From an uncultured Clostridia bacterium (GTDB lineage Bacteria > Bacillota > Clostridia > TANB77 > CAG-508): 28,518 bases of DNA. Numbering within the stretch: position 1 is the first letter of the stretch; each line of letters starts with the position of its first letter. The notes beneath the pieces were generated by a model, which was not told the DNA's origin, searched no databases, and was given only the letters and a program-made list of their open reading frames with translations. The DNA is taken from the NCBI GenBank assembly GCA_947624925.1, contig CANQMG010000008.1:1-28518 (forward strand), read 5' to 3'. This document shows positions 1 through 7,877 of this stretch, piece by piece. The position numbers and the translations under genes were made by a program.

Positions 1-94
1 GTTTACTTAATAATAATTTACTGCTGGAAGTCATTGGAAATATTACAAAATTGTAATAAATGATGAAATTACCATGATTAAAAATTCAATTTGA

Positions 95-123
95 TTGACA
101 TTTCTGAAAATATAAAGTATAAT
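95..123 (+). promoter_or_regulatory. Consensus sigma-A promoter for small RNA
   Basis: TTGACA at 95-100 and TATAAT at 118-123 are separated by exactly 17 bases, a perfect housekeeping promoter. The predicted start near 130 lies directly before the structured stretch 141-226 and not before any convincing reading frame, so this promoter probably drives a short non-coding RNA. Confidence 0.8.
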
Positions 124-129
124 GAAAAT

Positions 130-226
130 AGGAAATGAATAACCGCAGTGAATGCGGTTACCACTACATAAGAGTATAACAACACATTCGCAATATTGGC
201 ATAGTGGAATGTGTTGTTATTTTATT
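130..226 (+). ncRNA. Candidate structured small RNA, about 95 nt, unknown family
   Basis: This stretch lies between a perfect promoter and a terminator-like hairpin. Hairpin 1 pairs 141-146 with 154-159 (AACCGC/GCGGTT, loop AGTGAAT). Hairpin 2 is a perfect 14-bp stem, 176-189 with 207-220, with a 17-base loop, followed by a T-rich run. CACTA at 162-166 is complementary to TAGTG at 202-206 in the loop of hairpin 2, so an H-type pseudoknot is possible; CACT could alternatively pair with AGTG in the loop of hairpin 1. I do not recognise it as a known riboswitch, 6S, SRP or tmRNA. No gene follows within its transcript, because rpsU has its own promoter, so a free-standing RNA is more likely than a leader. 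It could also be only a terminator of an upstream unit with a chance promoter. Confidence 0.5.
176..226 (+). terminator. Intrinsic terminator-like hairpin (14-bp stem)
   Basis: A perfect stem, 176-189 with 207-220, is followed by a T-rich run (TTTATT). It probably ends the short RNA that starts near 130. The loop is unusually long for a simple terminator and may take part in a pseudoknot. Confidence 0.6.
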
Positions 227-469
227 CCTTATTTATTATTGAATTTACATATTTTATGTATAAAATCGTTAATAAGGCTACGTTTATTGATGATGATACC
301 ATTAAGGCACAGATTAAAAATAGTATAAAACTCATAAACACCACCTCACTTTCTGATAACAAAAGTTATCAAGTGCAGTGGCAACACATATTTACTACTA
401 TGTTCATTTCCTATGTTTTAAAGTTTATCATATCTATATATAAAAATCAATAAAAAAGGACAATATTTC
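227..469. other. Intergenic stretch without a supported gene
   Basis: A GTG-started 80-codon frame (211-453) runs through here, but it begins inside the 3' arm of the terminator hairpin, has no ribosome binding site and resembles no family I recognise. A small hairpin (GATAAC/GTTATC, about 355-370) is the only local structure. The stretch may hold decayed coding sequence. Confidence 0.4.
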
Positions 470-499
470 TTGACAAGCCACGTGCTATTAGAGTATAAT
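470..499 (+). promoter_or_regulatory. Promoter of rpsU
   Basis: TTGACA at 470-475 and TATAAT at 494-499 are 18 bases apart. Transcription would begin near 507, giving a leader of about 50 nt that contains a small palindrome (TACTTT 526-531 / AAAGTA 534-539) just ahead of the GGAGG site of rpsU. The palindrome could be a regulatory hairpin, but this is unproven. Confidence 0.75.
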
Positions 500-558
500 A
501 TCTACAGTATTAGGAAAATCCCACATACTTTGTAAAGTACTGGAAGGAGGGGAATAAA

Positions 559-729
559 ATGTCAGAAGTAAAAGTTAATAATGGAAATATAGAAGACGCA
601 TTAAAAAGATTTAAAAGACAATGCGCAAGAAATGGTGTTTTGCAAGAAGTTCGTAAAAGAGAACATTATGAAAAGCCAAGTGTAAAAAGAAAGAAAAAAT
701 CGGAGGCAGCTAGAAAAAGAAAATTCTAG
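559..729 (+). CDS. rpsU: 30S ribosomal protein S21 (bS21)
   Basis: This 56-residue basic protein starts MSEVKVNNGN and continues with the S21 signature: ALKRFKRQCARNG near residues 14-26, then VRKREHYEKPS and a Lys/Arg-rich tail (KRKKKSEAARKRKF). S21 is a small-subunit protein that binds near the anti-Shine-Dalgarno region of 16S rRNA and helps initiation on natural messages. The start is set by a very strong GGAGGGG site 7-8 bases upstream of ATG. It has its own consensus promoter at 470-499 and is followed by a weak hairpin (748-776), so it looks like a monocistronic unit. Its length is normal for Firmicutes S21. Identification is confident from the sequence. Confidence 0.96.
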   Translation: MSEVKVNNGNIEDALKRFKRQCARNGVLQEVRKREHYEKPSVKRKKKSEAARKRKF

Positions 730-747
730 TACATAAAGGAAAAATAT

Positions 748-776
748 AGGTCGTCAATAAAAATATTTGGCGACCT
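748..776 (+). terminator. Weak hairpin after rpsU
   Basis: AGGTCG at 748-753 pairs with CGACCT at 771-776, extended by a G-U and a C-G pair. No clear T-run follows, so termination would be weak; it may be an mRNA-stabilising hairpin or a partial terminator. Confidence 0.4.
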
Positions 777-904
777 TAAAAATTATTATATAGAAAAAAT
801 ACGAAATAATTTTAAACAAAAATAAAAAAGAAGCTGTAAGGTTATATATTATTTAATGAATAATTAAAAATTAATAGAGAATAATAATCAAATGGAGGTA
901 AATT

Positions 905-2176
905 ATGGGATATAATTTTTATGATATAAAAGAAGGAATAAAGCTACATGTTATAGAAACAAATAAATTTAAAACAAATTTATTAGCAATATTTTTAACT
1001 ACACCACTTTGCAAGGAAAATATTACAAAAAATGCATTAATACCACTTGTTTTAAAAAGAGGAACACAAAATTTAAAAACACAAGAAGAAATAAGTAAAA
1101 AATTAGAAGGAATGTATGGAGCATCCTTTGATTGTGGAGTAGATAAAACAGGAGATAATCAAATATTAAAATTTTATTTAGAATCTTTAAATAATAACTA
1201 TTTACCAGAAAAAGAAGATTTATTATTAGAAAGCATAAATACTCTTTTAGAAATATTATTTAATCCATTAAAAGAAGATGAAGGATTTAAACAAAATTAT
1301 GTAGAAAGTGAGAAAAATAATCTAAAAGATATAATAGAAGGAAAAAAAGACAATAAAGCAAGATATGCACAAGAAAGATGCATAGAAGAAATGTATAAAA
1401 ATAAACCATATGGATTATATAAGTTAGGAAATGTAGAAGATTTAGACAAAATAGATAACAAAAATTTATATGAAAGATATCAAGAATTAATAAAAAAATG
1501 TAAAATAGATATATTTGTATCTGGAGAAGTAGATAATAAAACAATAGAAAGTTTTAAAGAAAATGAATATATAAAAAAATTAGAAGGTAGAAAGCCAGAA
1601 TACAATATAAATACAATAGAAACAGAAAAAAAAGAAGAAACAAAAGAAAATGAAATTAAAGAAAAAATGGATGTTGAACAAGCTAAAATAGTAATTGGTT
1701 TAGATATTTTTCAAGAAAATATTGAAGACAAGTACACAGCTCTTGTGTATAATGCAATATTAGGTGGAACACCTACATCCAAAATGTTTCAAAATGTTAG
1801 AGAAAAAGAATCACTTGCATACACTATTGGAAGTGGGTATATTAGACAAAAAGCAAATATATTAATAAAAGGTGGAATAGATGTACAAAATTACGAAAAA
1901 GCTTTAAAAATAATAAAAGAACAATTAGAAGATATGAAAAATGGAAACTTTGATGAAGATGATATAGCTAGCGCAAAAAAATATATAATTTCAACAATTA
2001 AATTTATCCCAGATGAACAAGACACGGAAATAACATATTATTTTGGACAAGAAATTTCAGGATATAATATGAATTATAAAGAATATATTGAAAGAATAGA
2101 AAATATAACAAAAGAGCAAATAGTTCAGTTAGCTGCAAGAATAAAAGTAAATACAATATATTTATTATCAAAATAG
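905..2176 (+). CDS. ymfF: M16-family peptidase-like protein, inactive partner (YmfF/YfmF type)
   Basis: This 423-residue protein has the fold pattern of insulinase/mitochondrial-processing-peptidase (M16) proteins. At the place where the zinc motif HxxEH should lie (about residues 46-52, ALIPLVLKRG) no histidines are present, so it is predicted to be catalytically inactive. The C-terminal half keeps the Arg/Tyr substrate-binding pair in REKESLAY (R299, Y306). It lies 10 bases upstream of an M16 protein with an intact zinc motif. The two match the conserved Firmicutes pair ymfF-ymfH, which databases associate with EF-P 5-aminopentanol modification (also spelled yfmF/yfmH). M16 proteins often act as heterodimers of one catalytic and one non-catalytic chain; I infer the same here. 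An AGGTAAATT site precedes the ATG. Confidence 0.85.
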   Translation: MGYNFYDIKEGIKLHVIETNKFKTNLLAIFLTTPLCKENITKNALIPLVLKRGTQNLKTQEEISKKLEGMYGASFDCGVDKTGDNQILKFYLESLNNNYLPEKEDLLLESINTLLEILFNPLKEDEGFKQNYVESEKNNLKDIIEGKKDNKARYAQERCIEEMYKNKPYGLYKLGNVEDLDKIDNKNLYERYQELIKKCKIDIFVSGEVDNKTIESFKENEYIKKLEGRKPEYNINTIETEKKEETKENEIKEKMDVEQAKIVIGLDIFQENIEDKYTALVYNAILGGTPTSKMFQNVREKESLAYTIGSGYIRQKANILIKGGIDVQNYEKALKIIKEQLEDMKNGNFDEDDIASAKKYIISTIKFIPDEQDTEITYYFGQEISGYNMNYKEYIERIENITKEQIVQLAARIKVNTIYLLSK

Positions 2177-2186
2177 GGAGGTAATT

Positions 2187-3488
2187 ATGCAAGTTATAGA
2201 AAATTTAAAAGTTAAAGAAAAAGTATATATAGAAAAACTAGAAAATGGACTAAAAATAATGGTTATACCAAAAGAAAATATGCAAAAAAAATATATAATT
2301 TGGGGTACAAATTTTGGGTCAATTGATAATACATTTATTTTGCCAGGAGAAAAAGAAGCAACCAAAATTCCAGATGGTGTTGCACATTTTTTAGAGCATA
2401 AAATGTTTGAACAAAGAAATGGAACAAATAGTTTAGATACACTTTCAAATATAGGTGTAGATGCAAATGCCTATACTACAAATGACCACACAGCATATCT
2501 TTATGAAGCAACAGACAATTTTTATGAAGCATTAGACGAATTTATGGATTATGTACAAAATCCATATTACACAGATGAAAATGTAGAAAAAGAAAAAGGA
2601 ATAATAGGTCAAGAAATAAAAATGTATGATGATAATGGTGAATGGGAAGCATATAGAAACGCTTTAAAAAATATGTATGAAAATCATCCTATAGCCATAA
2701 AAATAGAAGGAGATATAGATAGTATTTCCAAAATAGATAAAGAAACATTATATAAATGCTATAATAATTTTTATAATCCTTCAAATATGACAATGGTTAT
2801 ATGCGGAGATTTTAAACCAGAAGAAATAGTAAATGAAATAAAAAAGAGATTAATACCAAAAGAAAAGATAGGAGAAATACAAAGAATATACCCAAAAATA
2901 GAAAAAGGTGTTAATAAAAAAGAAACACAGGTACAAATGGAAGTAAGTAATCCATTATTTGTAATAGCATTCAAAGATCCTATATATTCAGAAGAAGAAA
3001 AATTAGTTGAGCTTGAACAAAATAAGGTAAAAAGACATATAGCAATAGAAATAATATTATATATGTTACTAGGAAGAAGTTCTAATTTGTACAAAACTTT
3101 ATATGAACAAGGAATATTACTAAATCAACCAGATCTTTCATACGAATTCTCAAAACATTATGGATATATTATGATATCAGGACAGTCAAAAGATCCTAAA
3201 AAAATATCAGAAGGTTTAAAAAATGAAATACAGAAATTAAAAGAAGATGGAATTAATGAAGAAACGTTTTCAAGAATAAAAAAGAAAATATATGGAGATT
3301 ATGTAACAGAATATAACAACATAGAAGAAATAGCTATGATGTTTTTGGCAGATAGCTTTAAAGGTATTAATAGCTTAGATTATATTGAAGAATACAATTT
3401 TGTTACAGTAGAATATGCAAAGCAAGTATTAGATGAAATTTTTAGTACAGATAATATGACAATTTCAATAGTAAATCCAAAGAAATAA
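2187..3488 (+). CDS. ymfH: M16-family zinc peptidase (YmfH/YfmH type)
   Basis: This 433-residue zinc metallopeptidase of the insulinase/pitrilysin family has the inverted zinc motif HFLEH at residues 67-71 and a downstream third-ligand glutamate in GQEI (E143). It is the catalytic partner of the protein encoded just upstream; the 10-base gap and strong GGGAGGT site indicate co-transcription. In Firmicutes the pair is usually annotated as associated with EF-P modification or with processing of small peptides; no substrate can be read from the sequence. No signal peptide or membrane segment is visible, so it should be cytoplasmic. A perfect 11-bp hairpin ends the unit at 3518-3547. Confidence 0.9.
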   Translation: MQVIENLKVKEKVYIEKLENGLKIMVIPKENMQKKYIIWGTNFGSIDNTFILPGEKEATKIPDGVAHFLEHKMFEQRNGTNSLDTLSNIGVDANAYTTNDHTAYLYEATDNFYEALDEFMDYVQNPYYTDENVEKEKGIIGQEIKMYDDNGEWEAYRNALKNMYENHPIAIKIEGDIDSISKIDKETLYKCYNNFYNPSNMTMVICGDFKPEEIVNEIKKRLIPKEKIGEIQRIYPKIEKGVNKKETQVQMEVSNPLFVIAFKDPIYSEEEKLVELEQNKVKRHIAIEIILYMLLGRSSNLYKTLYEQGILLNQPDLSYEFSKHYGYIMISGQSKDPKKISEGLKNEIQKLKEDGINEETFSRIKKKIYGDYVTEYNNIEEIAMMFLADSFKGINSLDYIEEYNFVTVEYAKQVLDEIFSTDNMTISIVNPKK

Positions 3489-3517
3489 ACAAAAATAATT
3501 ACAAAATAATAAAAATG

Positions 3518-3550
3518 AAGTGGCAATTGTTAATTTAATTGCCACTTTAA
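3518..3550 (+). terminator. Terminator after ymfFH
   Basis: AAGTGGCAATT (3518-3528) is perfectly complementary to 3537-3547, with an 8-base loop, and is followed by TAAAATTTTAT. The T-run is interrupted but the stem is strong; it closes the M16 unit. Confidence 0.7.
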
Positions 3551-3571
3551 AATTTTATAGTATAAGAAAAA

Positions 3572-3600
3572 TTGACTTAAATAATTTTTCGCTTTATAGC
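3572..3600 (+). promoter_or_regulatory. Probable promoter upstream of the Spo0E-like gene
   Basis: TTGACT at 3572-3577 and TATAGC at 3595-3600 have a 17-base spacer and start directly after the ymfFH terminator. This would give a leader of roughly 250 nt before the Spo0E-like start codon. Confidence 0.5.
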
Positions 3601-3861
3601 AATTTATTTTATCTATTATTAGAAAAAGGTATATAAACAAATAATTTCACAAATTATATCAAAAAATATACATAAGATATTTTGTAATATTTTTGTCTAA
3701 AAAGTCGAAAAATTAAAAAACAAAAAAATAACAATCACAAAATGAAATAAAATGGTATACGAAAGTGAGTATTTATAAGGATTACAGCTTGACCTGGTTA
3801 TAAAAATATGGTAGTTTTAAATAAACAAAGGAAAAAAATACTCATAAAAGGAGATGATTGT
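3601..3861 (+). other. Long AT-rich leader with Spo0A-box-like words
   Basis: This stretch holds no gene. At 3691-3710 two words resembling the Spo0A box TGTCGAA lie in tandem (TTTGTCTAA and AAGTCGAAA), each with one mismatch. Since the following gene encodes a Spo0E-type phosphatase of the Spo0A phosphorelay, feedback control by Spo0A is conceivable, but in such AT-rich DNA the matches may be chance. No stable hairpin is seen. Confidence 0.35.
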
Positions 3862-4047
3862 ATGTTAAATGATGTAATTTGTAAAAAAAGAGAGGAATTA
3901 AACCAAAGCATAATTACAGGGCAAGATTATAAAATTACATATAAGCTGAGCATAGAATTAGATGAACTTATAAGTGAGTTTTATAGGAAGAAGAATGTAA
4001 AAGAAACGAAGGAGAAGAAAAAAAGCAGAGTGGTGTACTTCATATAG
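3862..4047 (+). CDS. Spo0E-family aspartyl-phosphate phosphatase
   Basis: This 61-residue protein has the Spo0E pattern: two predicted helices (about residues 4-18 and 25-42) with the signature LSIELDELISEFY (residues 29-41), matching the family motif S-x-x-L-D-x-L-I-x-x-Y/F. Members dephosphorylate Spo0A-P and restrain sporulation in Bacillus; clostridial members are common and their targets less clear. The start chosen is the ATG at 3862 because AAAGGAGATG lies 6-8 bases before it; the frame is open from an upstream ATG at 3808, but that one lacks a binding site. A Lys-rich tail (KETKEKKKSR) follows the domain. It is a monocistronic gene closed by a strong terminator. Confidence 0.82.
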   Translation: MLNDVICKKREELNQSIITGQDYKITYKLSIELDELISEFYRKKNVKETKEKKKSRVVYFI

Positions 4048-4086
4048 AAAAGCAGGTGTGTTTAAAAAAGCACACCTGCTTTTATC
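4048..4086 (+). terminator. Strong intrinsic terminator
   Basis: A 13-bp perfect stem, AAAAGCAGGTGTG (4048-4060) with 4071-4083, has a 10-base loop. The right arm ends in a T-run and the left arm begins with an A-run, so it may work in both directions. It begins directly after the Spo0E-like stop codon. Confidence 0.88.
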
Positions 4087-4107
4087 TAATAACAAATTTC
4101 TCTAAAA

Positions 4108-4148
4108 TTTTATACATTTTTATAATACCACTATAAAAATGTATAAAA
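4108..4148. repeat. Perfect 17-bp inverted repeat, candidate operator
   Basis: Positions 4108-4124 (core TATACATTTTTATA) are perfectly repeated in inverse at 4132-4148, with a 7-base spacer (ATACCAC). The dyad sits just upstream of the -35 region of the ATPase promoter at 4153-4180. It could be an operator for a dimeric or tetrameric repressor. As RNA it would form a hairpin, but there is no T-run after it. Confidence 0.6.
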
Positions 4149-4152
4149 AATA

Positions 4153-4180
4153 TTGAAATAAAAAAATAAAAGTGTATAAT
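4153..4180 (+). promoter_or_regulatory. Promoter of the DUF4143 ATPase
   Basis: TTGAAA at 4153-4158 and TATAAT at 4175-4180 are 16 bases apart, directly downstream of the 17-bp dyad and about 45 bases before the ATG. Confidence 0.6.
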
Positions 4181-4226
4181 ATATAATAAGATTTAATTAA
4201 TTTAAATCATTTACGAGGAGGTTTAA

Positions 4227-5492
4227 ATGAGTAAATTTATAAAAAGAACAATAAAAAAGTCAATTGAAGAAATGGAAAAAAGCTTTCCTATAATTATGAT
4301 AACAGGTCCAAGACAAGTTGGAAAAACAACATTACTAAAAATGATTCAAGAAGAAAAAGAAGAAAAAATTAACTATGTTTCATTAGACGACTTAAGTATA
4401 AGAACATTAGCAATTGAAGATCCTGAACTATTTTTAAGAACATATAAAACACCATTAATTATTGACGAATTTCAATATGCTCCTAAATTGTTATCATATA
4501 TAAAAATAATAGTAGATGATAAAAGATATGAGAGCCTAAAAGATGATAGTATAAATTTCAATGGATTATTTTATTTGACAGGTTCACAAGCGTTTCAAAC
4601 AATGAATAATGTTTCAGAATCATTAGCAGGACGAGTAGGAATTTTAGACTTATATGGACTAACTAATAGAGAAATTGAAGAAAAAGAAGAACCATTTTTT
4701 GTTCCAGATATAGAAATTTTAGAAAAAAAAGAATCTACTAGAAAATTAAATACAATAGAACTATATGAAAAAATAATAAAAGGAAACTATCCAGAATTAT
4801 ATAGAAATGAAAAAATAGATAGAAATAAATATTATGAAACATATATAAGCACATATATAGAAAGAGATATTAGGCAATTAATAAATGTCCAAGATGAAAT
4901 TAAATTTTTAAAATTTATTAGCAACATAGCAGCAAGAACAGCACAAGAGTTAAATATGTCAGATATATGTAACGAAATAGGAATAAATAATATGACAGGA
5001 GATAACTGGCTTTCTATATTAGTGAATACTGGACTTGTATATTTATTACAACCATATTCAAATAATAATATAGCAAGAATTGTAAAAAAACCTAAAATAT
5101 ACTTTATGGATACTGGTTTAGCTTGTTATCTTGTAGGGTATTTGGACGCAGTAACACTAGAAAAAAGTGCATATAATGGGGCAATTTTTGAAACATATGT
5201 TATATCACAAATAATAAAATCCTATACGAATAATGGTATGGATGCAAGAAAATATTTGTATTACTATCGTGATAATAATGGAAAAGAAATAGATTTACTT
5301 ATTATATACAATAATATAGTTTATCCAATGGAAATAAAAAAAAGTGCAAATCCAGGTAAAGAAGCAATAAAAAATTTTAATGTAGTAGAAAAATTTGGAA
5401 TTAATGTTGGAAACGGCGGAGTTATCTGTATGAAAGAACATTTACTACCTATAGATAATAAAAATAATTATATACCAATAGAATTATTATAA
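4227..5492 (+). CDS. AAA-family ATPase with C-terminal DUF4143 domain
   Basis: This 421-residue protein is of the widespread bacterial and archaeal AAA_14/DUF4143 family. Walker A is GPRQVGKT (27-34), Walker B LIIDE (77-81), a sensor-like TGSQ lies at 118-121 and a conserved AGRV at about 134-137. The middle region contains a helical, winged-helix-like part (about 195-270). The C-terminal DUF4143 part has an EIDLL...MEIKKS arrangement (about 354-373) that resembles the D...ExK core of restriction-endonuclease-like folds. Function is not established; members are often scattered, horizontally acquired genes. The start is supported by a GAGGAGGT site. It has its own promoter with an upstream dyad and no operon partner, and its composition matches the neighbourhood. 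Confidence 0.88.
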   Translation: MSKFIKRTIKKSIEEMEKSFPIIMITGPRQVGKTTLLKMIQEEKEEKINYVSLDDLSIRTLAIEDPELFLRTYKTPLIIDEFQYAPKLLSYIKIIVDDKRYESLKDDSINFNGLFYLTGSQAFQTMNNVSESLAGRVGILDLYGLTNREIEEKEEPFFVPDIEILEKKESTRKLNTIELYEKIIKGNYPELYRNEKIDRNKYYETYISTYIERDIRQLINVQDEIKFLKFISNIAARTAQELNMSDICNEIGINNMTGDNWLSILVNTGLVYLLQPYSNNNIARIVKKPKIYFMDTGLACYLVGYLDAVTLEKSAYNGAIFETYVISQIIKSYTNNGMDARKYLYYYRDNNGKEIDLLIIYNNIVYPMEIKKSANPGKEAIKNFNVVEKFGINVGNGGVICMKEHLLPIDNKNNYIPIELL

Positions 5493-5543
5493 TTACAAAA
5501 TATTACCAAAATATTAAATTTTTATACTAAACCCTTGCAATAC

Positions 5544-5572
5544 TTGAAAAAATAGGTAAAATAATGTATAAT
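5544..5572 (+). promoter_or_regulatory. Promoter of the T4SS locus (P1)
   Basis: TTGAAA at 5544-5549, a 17-base spacer and TATAAT at 5567-5572. It nearly duplicates the promoter at 7346-7374: both read TTGAAAAAA, then GTATAATAAA, then TTAGATTA. Because the -10 box overlaps 5564, the longer reading frame starting there cannot be the translated one. Confidence 0.75.
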
Positions 5573-5614
5573 AAAATTAGATTACATTACATTGCCTTTG
5601 TGGAGGTGAAATAT

Positions 5615-7324
5615 ATGAAATTAAAAATTAAACGTAAATTATTATTAATTTTTATGGTAATTATGATTATATCATCTATATTGCCAAATTATATATTAGC
5701 TGATGACTTAAAGGATTTTAGAAAATCAATAGCAAGTGACTATAATTTTGATCTTTTAAAAGAGAGTTGGACAAGTGAAAAAGATATGATTAAATCTAAA
5801 GTACTTGCAAAAGCATACTATATGTTATCAGGTAAAGAAGATTCTGGAAATCCATTAAATATAACATTTGAAAATTTAGTTAATGCAAATGAAGGTGATT
5901 TTAATAAAATAATAAGTGGAACAGGTTTTACAAATCAACGTCAATATGATGTAACTGCATTTAGTTTTAAAGATTTAAAAACATATACAATAAAGGTAGG
6001 AGAAACTATAGATGTTCAAAAATTTGTCGATACTGCTAATAATGTATTTATAGATATGTGTCCACAAGGAAATAAAGCATTTCCTTTTATTATTACTTAT
6101 AATGTAAGAAATACAATTGTTGCTAAGTACGGAAATAGTAATGAGACGAGAAAAGCTATAAATTATGCAGGAAGTTTTGTTTGGCCTGATACATGGAATA
6201 CTATAAGTGGACAAAGTACTGAGTCGAAAGCTCTTGAAGGATTTTTTTCTGGTCTTAGTTCTGGTGGAAGCCCTTATGGTACTGGCGGTCTACCAGACAC
6301 TACACAATCAATTAAAGATTATGATGCTATTTGGAATGAAAATAAAAATATTATAAATAGTGCTACTGGTACAAGTATAAAAAAATTTTTACAATATATA
6401 AGTTTAGGCGATAAGCTTGCAAAAGCAAAAGATGATCAGGAAAAAAAAGATGCATTAAAAGAACATAATGAAGAAACTGGAGATAACATACAAACAGATA
6501 CAGTAAAATATGTAGACGAAAATTATGAAGATAGAGTAAATTATACAGATAGTAGTTTTTATACAGAACTTCAAAATTGTAATAGCGTCGAAGAAGTAGA
6601 AAGCATAATAGAAAAATATAAAAATGATAATAACTATAAAATGGTGCAATATTTTGATGACTCTTTATCATCAGCAACAGCTGCAAAACATATTAGTAAG
6701 TTTGTAAAAAAAATAGGATATGATGTTGAGTTAAGTGCAAGTAATATGGGAAGCGGAGATAAATATGATTATAAAAATTTATTATATACGAATAGTGATG
6801 GAAATAAAGTAGGAATTGAATATTGGGTATTAGATGAATTTCCTTATAAGAATAATAAAAGTATAAAAGTATTTTCTTCTTTTATTATAGGTAAAGATAA
6901 TGAAGATAAAGCAGAAACTATAAGCGAAATTTATGGTTTAGGTGAAAATGCAATGAATATGGATACAAGGATAATAATGTTTATTTCTGGTGATTCTGAA
7001 GATCTTGATGAAGAAGAAATAGAAGTTGAATTTAAAGATGTATTTGATGATGTAAATGAATTTGTTCCAGAAGAGGATCCAAATGAAGTAGCAGAAATAA
7101 AAGAACCGGCAGAAACAGTATTTGGAGTAATTTGGACAGTAGGAATAATATTATCTGTATTAATAATTGCAGTATTAGGATTAAAATATATGTTTATGAG
7201 TTTAGAAGAAAGAGCAGATTTCAAAGGAACAATGATACCATATTTAATTGGTGCAGGATTGTTATTTTCAATATCAAGTATAGCAGGAATTTTATATGAA
7301 ATTGGAAAAAGTTTTAATTTTTAA
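5615..7324 (+). CDS. Secreted large-domain protein with C-terminal VirB2/TrbC-like membrane domain
   Basis: This 569-residue protein starts with MKLKIKRK, a hydrophobic segment (about 8-26) and a likely cleavage after ILA, a typical signal peptide. About 470 extracellular residues follow that I do not recognise. An acidic stretch (DEEEIEVEF and onward, about 450-490) precedes two membrane spans (about 502-522 and 541-562) separated by a short basic loop. The C-terminal 68 residues match the 7939 protein closely (FTVGI/WTVGI, VLGIRYM/VLGLKYM, MIPYL), the pattern of VirB2/TrbC pilins. It is thus a pilin-like core carrying a giant N-terminal ectodomain. The start is set by TGGAGGTG before the ATG at 5615. 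As first gene of the T4SS locus it may be an adhesin-like tip or minor subunit; this is inference. Confidence 0.75.
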   Translation: MKLKIKRKLLLIFMVIMIISSILPNYILADDLKDFRKSIASDYNFDLLKESWTSEKDMIKSKVLAKAYYMLSGKEDSGNPLNITFENLVNANEGDFNKIISGTGFTNQRQYDVTAFSFKDLKTYTIKVGETIDVQKFVDTANNVFIDMCPQGNKAFPFIITYNVRNTIVAKYGNSNETRKAINYAGSFVWPDTWNTISGQSTESKALEGFFSGLSSGGSPYGTGGLPDTTQSIKDYDAIWNENKNIINSATGTSIKKFLQYISLGDKLAKAKDDQEKKDALKEHNEETGDNIQTDTVKYVDENYEDRVNYTDSSFYTELQNCNSVEEVESIIEKYKNDNNYKMVQYFDDSLSSATAAKHISKFVKKIGYDVELSASNMGSGDKYDYKNLLYTNSDGNKVGIEYWVLDEFPYKNNKSIKVFSSFIIGKDNEDKAETISEIYGLGENAMNMDTRIIMFISGDSEDLDEEEIEVEFKDVFDDVNEFVPEEDPNEVAEIKEPAETVFGVIWTVGIILSVLIIAVLGLKYMFMSLEERADFKGTMIPYLIGAGLLFSISSIAGILYEIGKSFNF

Positions 7325-7345
7325 ATTACTAAATTATTGTAATAG

Positions 7346-7374
7346 TTGAAAAAAAATGTAATATGGTGTATAAT
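7346..7374 (+). promoter_or_regulatory. Internal T4SS promoter (P2)
   Basis: TTGAAA at 7346-7351, a 17-base spacer and TATAAT at 7369-7374; near-copy of the promoter at 5544-5572, including flanking bases down to the TTAGATTA that follows the -10 box. Confidence 0.75.
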
Positions 7375-7406
7375 AAAGTTAGATTATGATGATTGGAGGT
7401 AGATAT

Positions 7407-7862
7407 ATGAAGTTAAGATATAAATTTATACTAACAATTATTATAATTTTAATATCAACTATTTGCAAAATACAAATAAATTTTATGGGAAAAGAATATA
7501 TAGCTTTAACAACTGGAAATTATGTAAGTGCTTCTGAAACAGGATTTTCACTTGGTGATGTTTTTAAGCAAGGAAGAGATTGGTTAAATCTTGGAAAAGA
7601 TAATACAAACAAAACAATGGATACAAGAACAATAGATGATGTATCTGGAAGATTATATAATATATTTTTTGCAATAGCATTTGTTTTATCTGTTATAGTT
7701 GGAGCAATACTTGCAATACAAATAATGACATCTTCAATTGAGAAAAAGGCAGATGCAAAACAAGGATTAATTCCATATGCAATTAGTTGTATAGTAGCTT
7801 TTGGTGCACTTGGTATTTGGAAATTAGTTATAATTATATTAAAAAATTTTAATAGCTTATAA
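7407..7862 (+). CDS. VirB2/TrbC-like membrane subunit
   Basis: This 151-residue protein has an N-terminal hydrophobic segment (about 8-27), a polar central part, and two C-terminal spans separated by a charged loop (SSIEKKADAKQG) and LIPY, the same layout as the neighbouring pilin-like proteins (MIPYL in those). It is the most diverged of the three paralogues. The start at 7407 is chosen because TTGGAGGT lies 7-8 bases upstream; the frame opens at 7386 without such a site. It has its own promoter. It probably belongs to the pilus or inner-membrane channel of the T4SS. No other family is suggested by the sequence. Confidence 0.68.
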   Translation: MKLRYKFILTIIIILISTICKIQINFMGKEYIALTTGNYVSASETGFSLGDVFKQGRDWLNLGKDNTNKTMDTRTIDDVSGRLYNIFFAIAFVLSVIVGAILAIQIMTSSIEKKADAKQGLIPYAISCIVAFGALGIWKLVIIILKNFNSL

Positions 7863-7877
7863 ATAAGTCTTTAATGT

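Noticed and set aside
41..58. TATTACAA/TTGTAATA palindrome as a terminator
   Set aside because: Eight AT-rich pairs with a two-base loop and no T-run; common by chance in such DNA.
211..453. 80-codon GTG-started frame
   Set aside because: It begins inside the 3' arm of a terminator hairpin, has no ribosome binding site and no family resemblance.
5564..5614. Upstream start of the first T4SS gene
   Set aside because: It overlaps the -10 promoter box; ATG 5615 has the TGGAGGTG site and begins a proper signal peptide.
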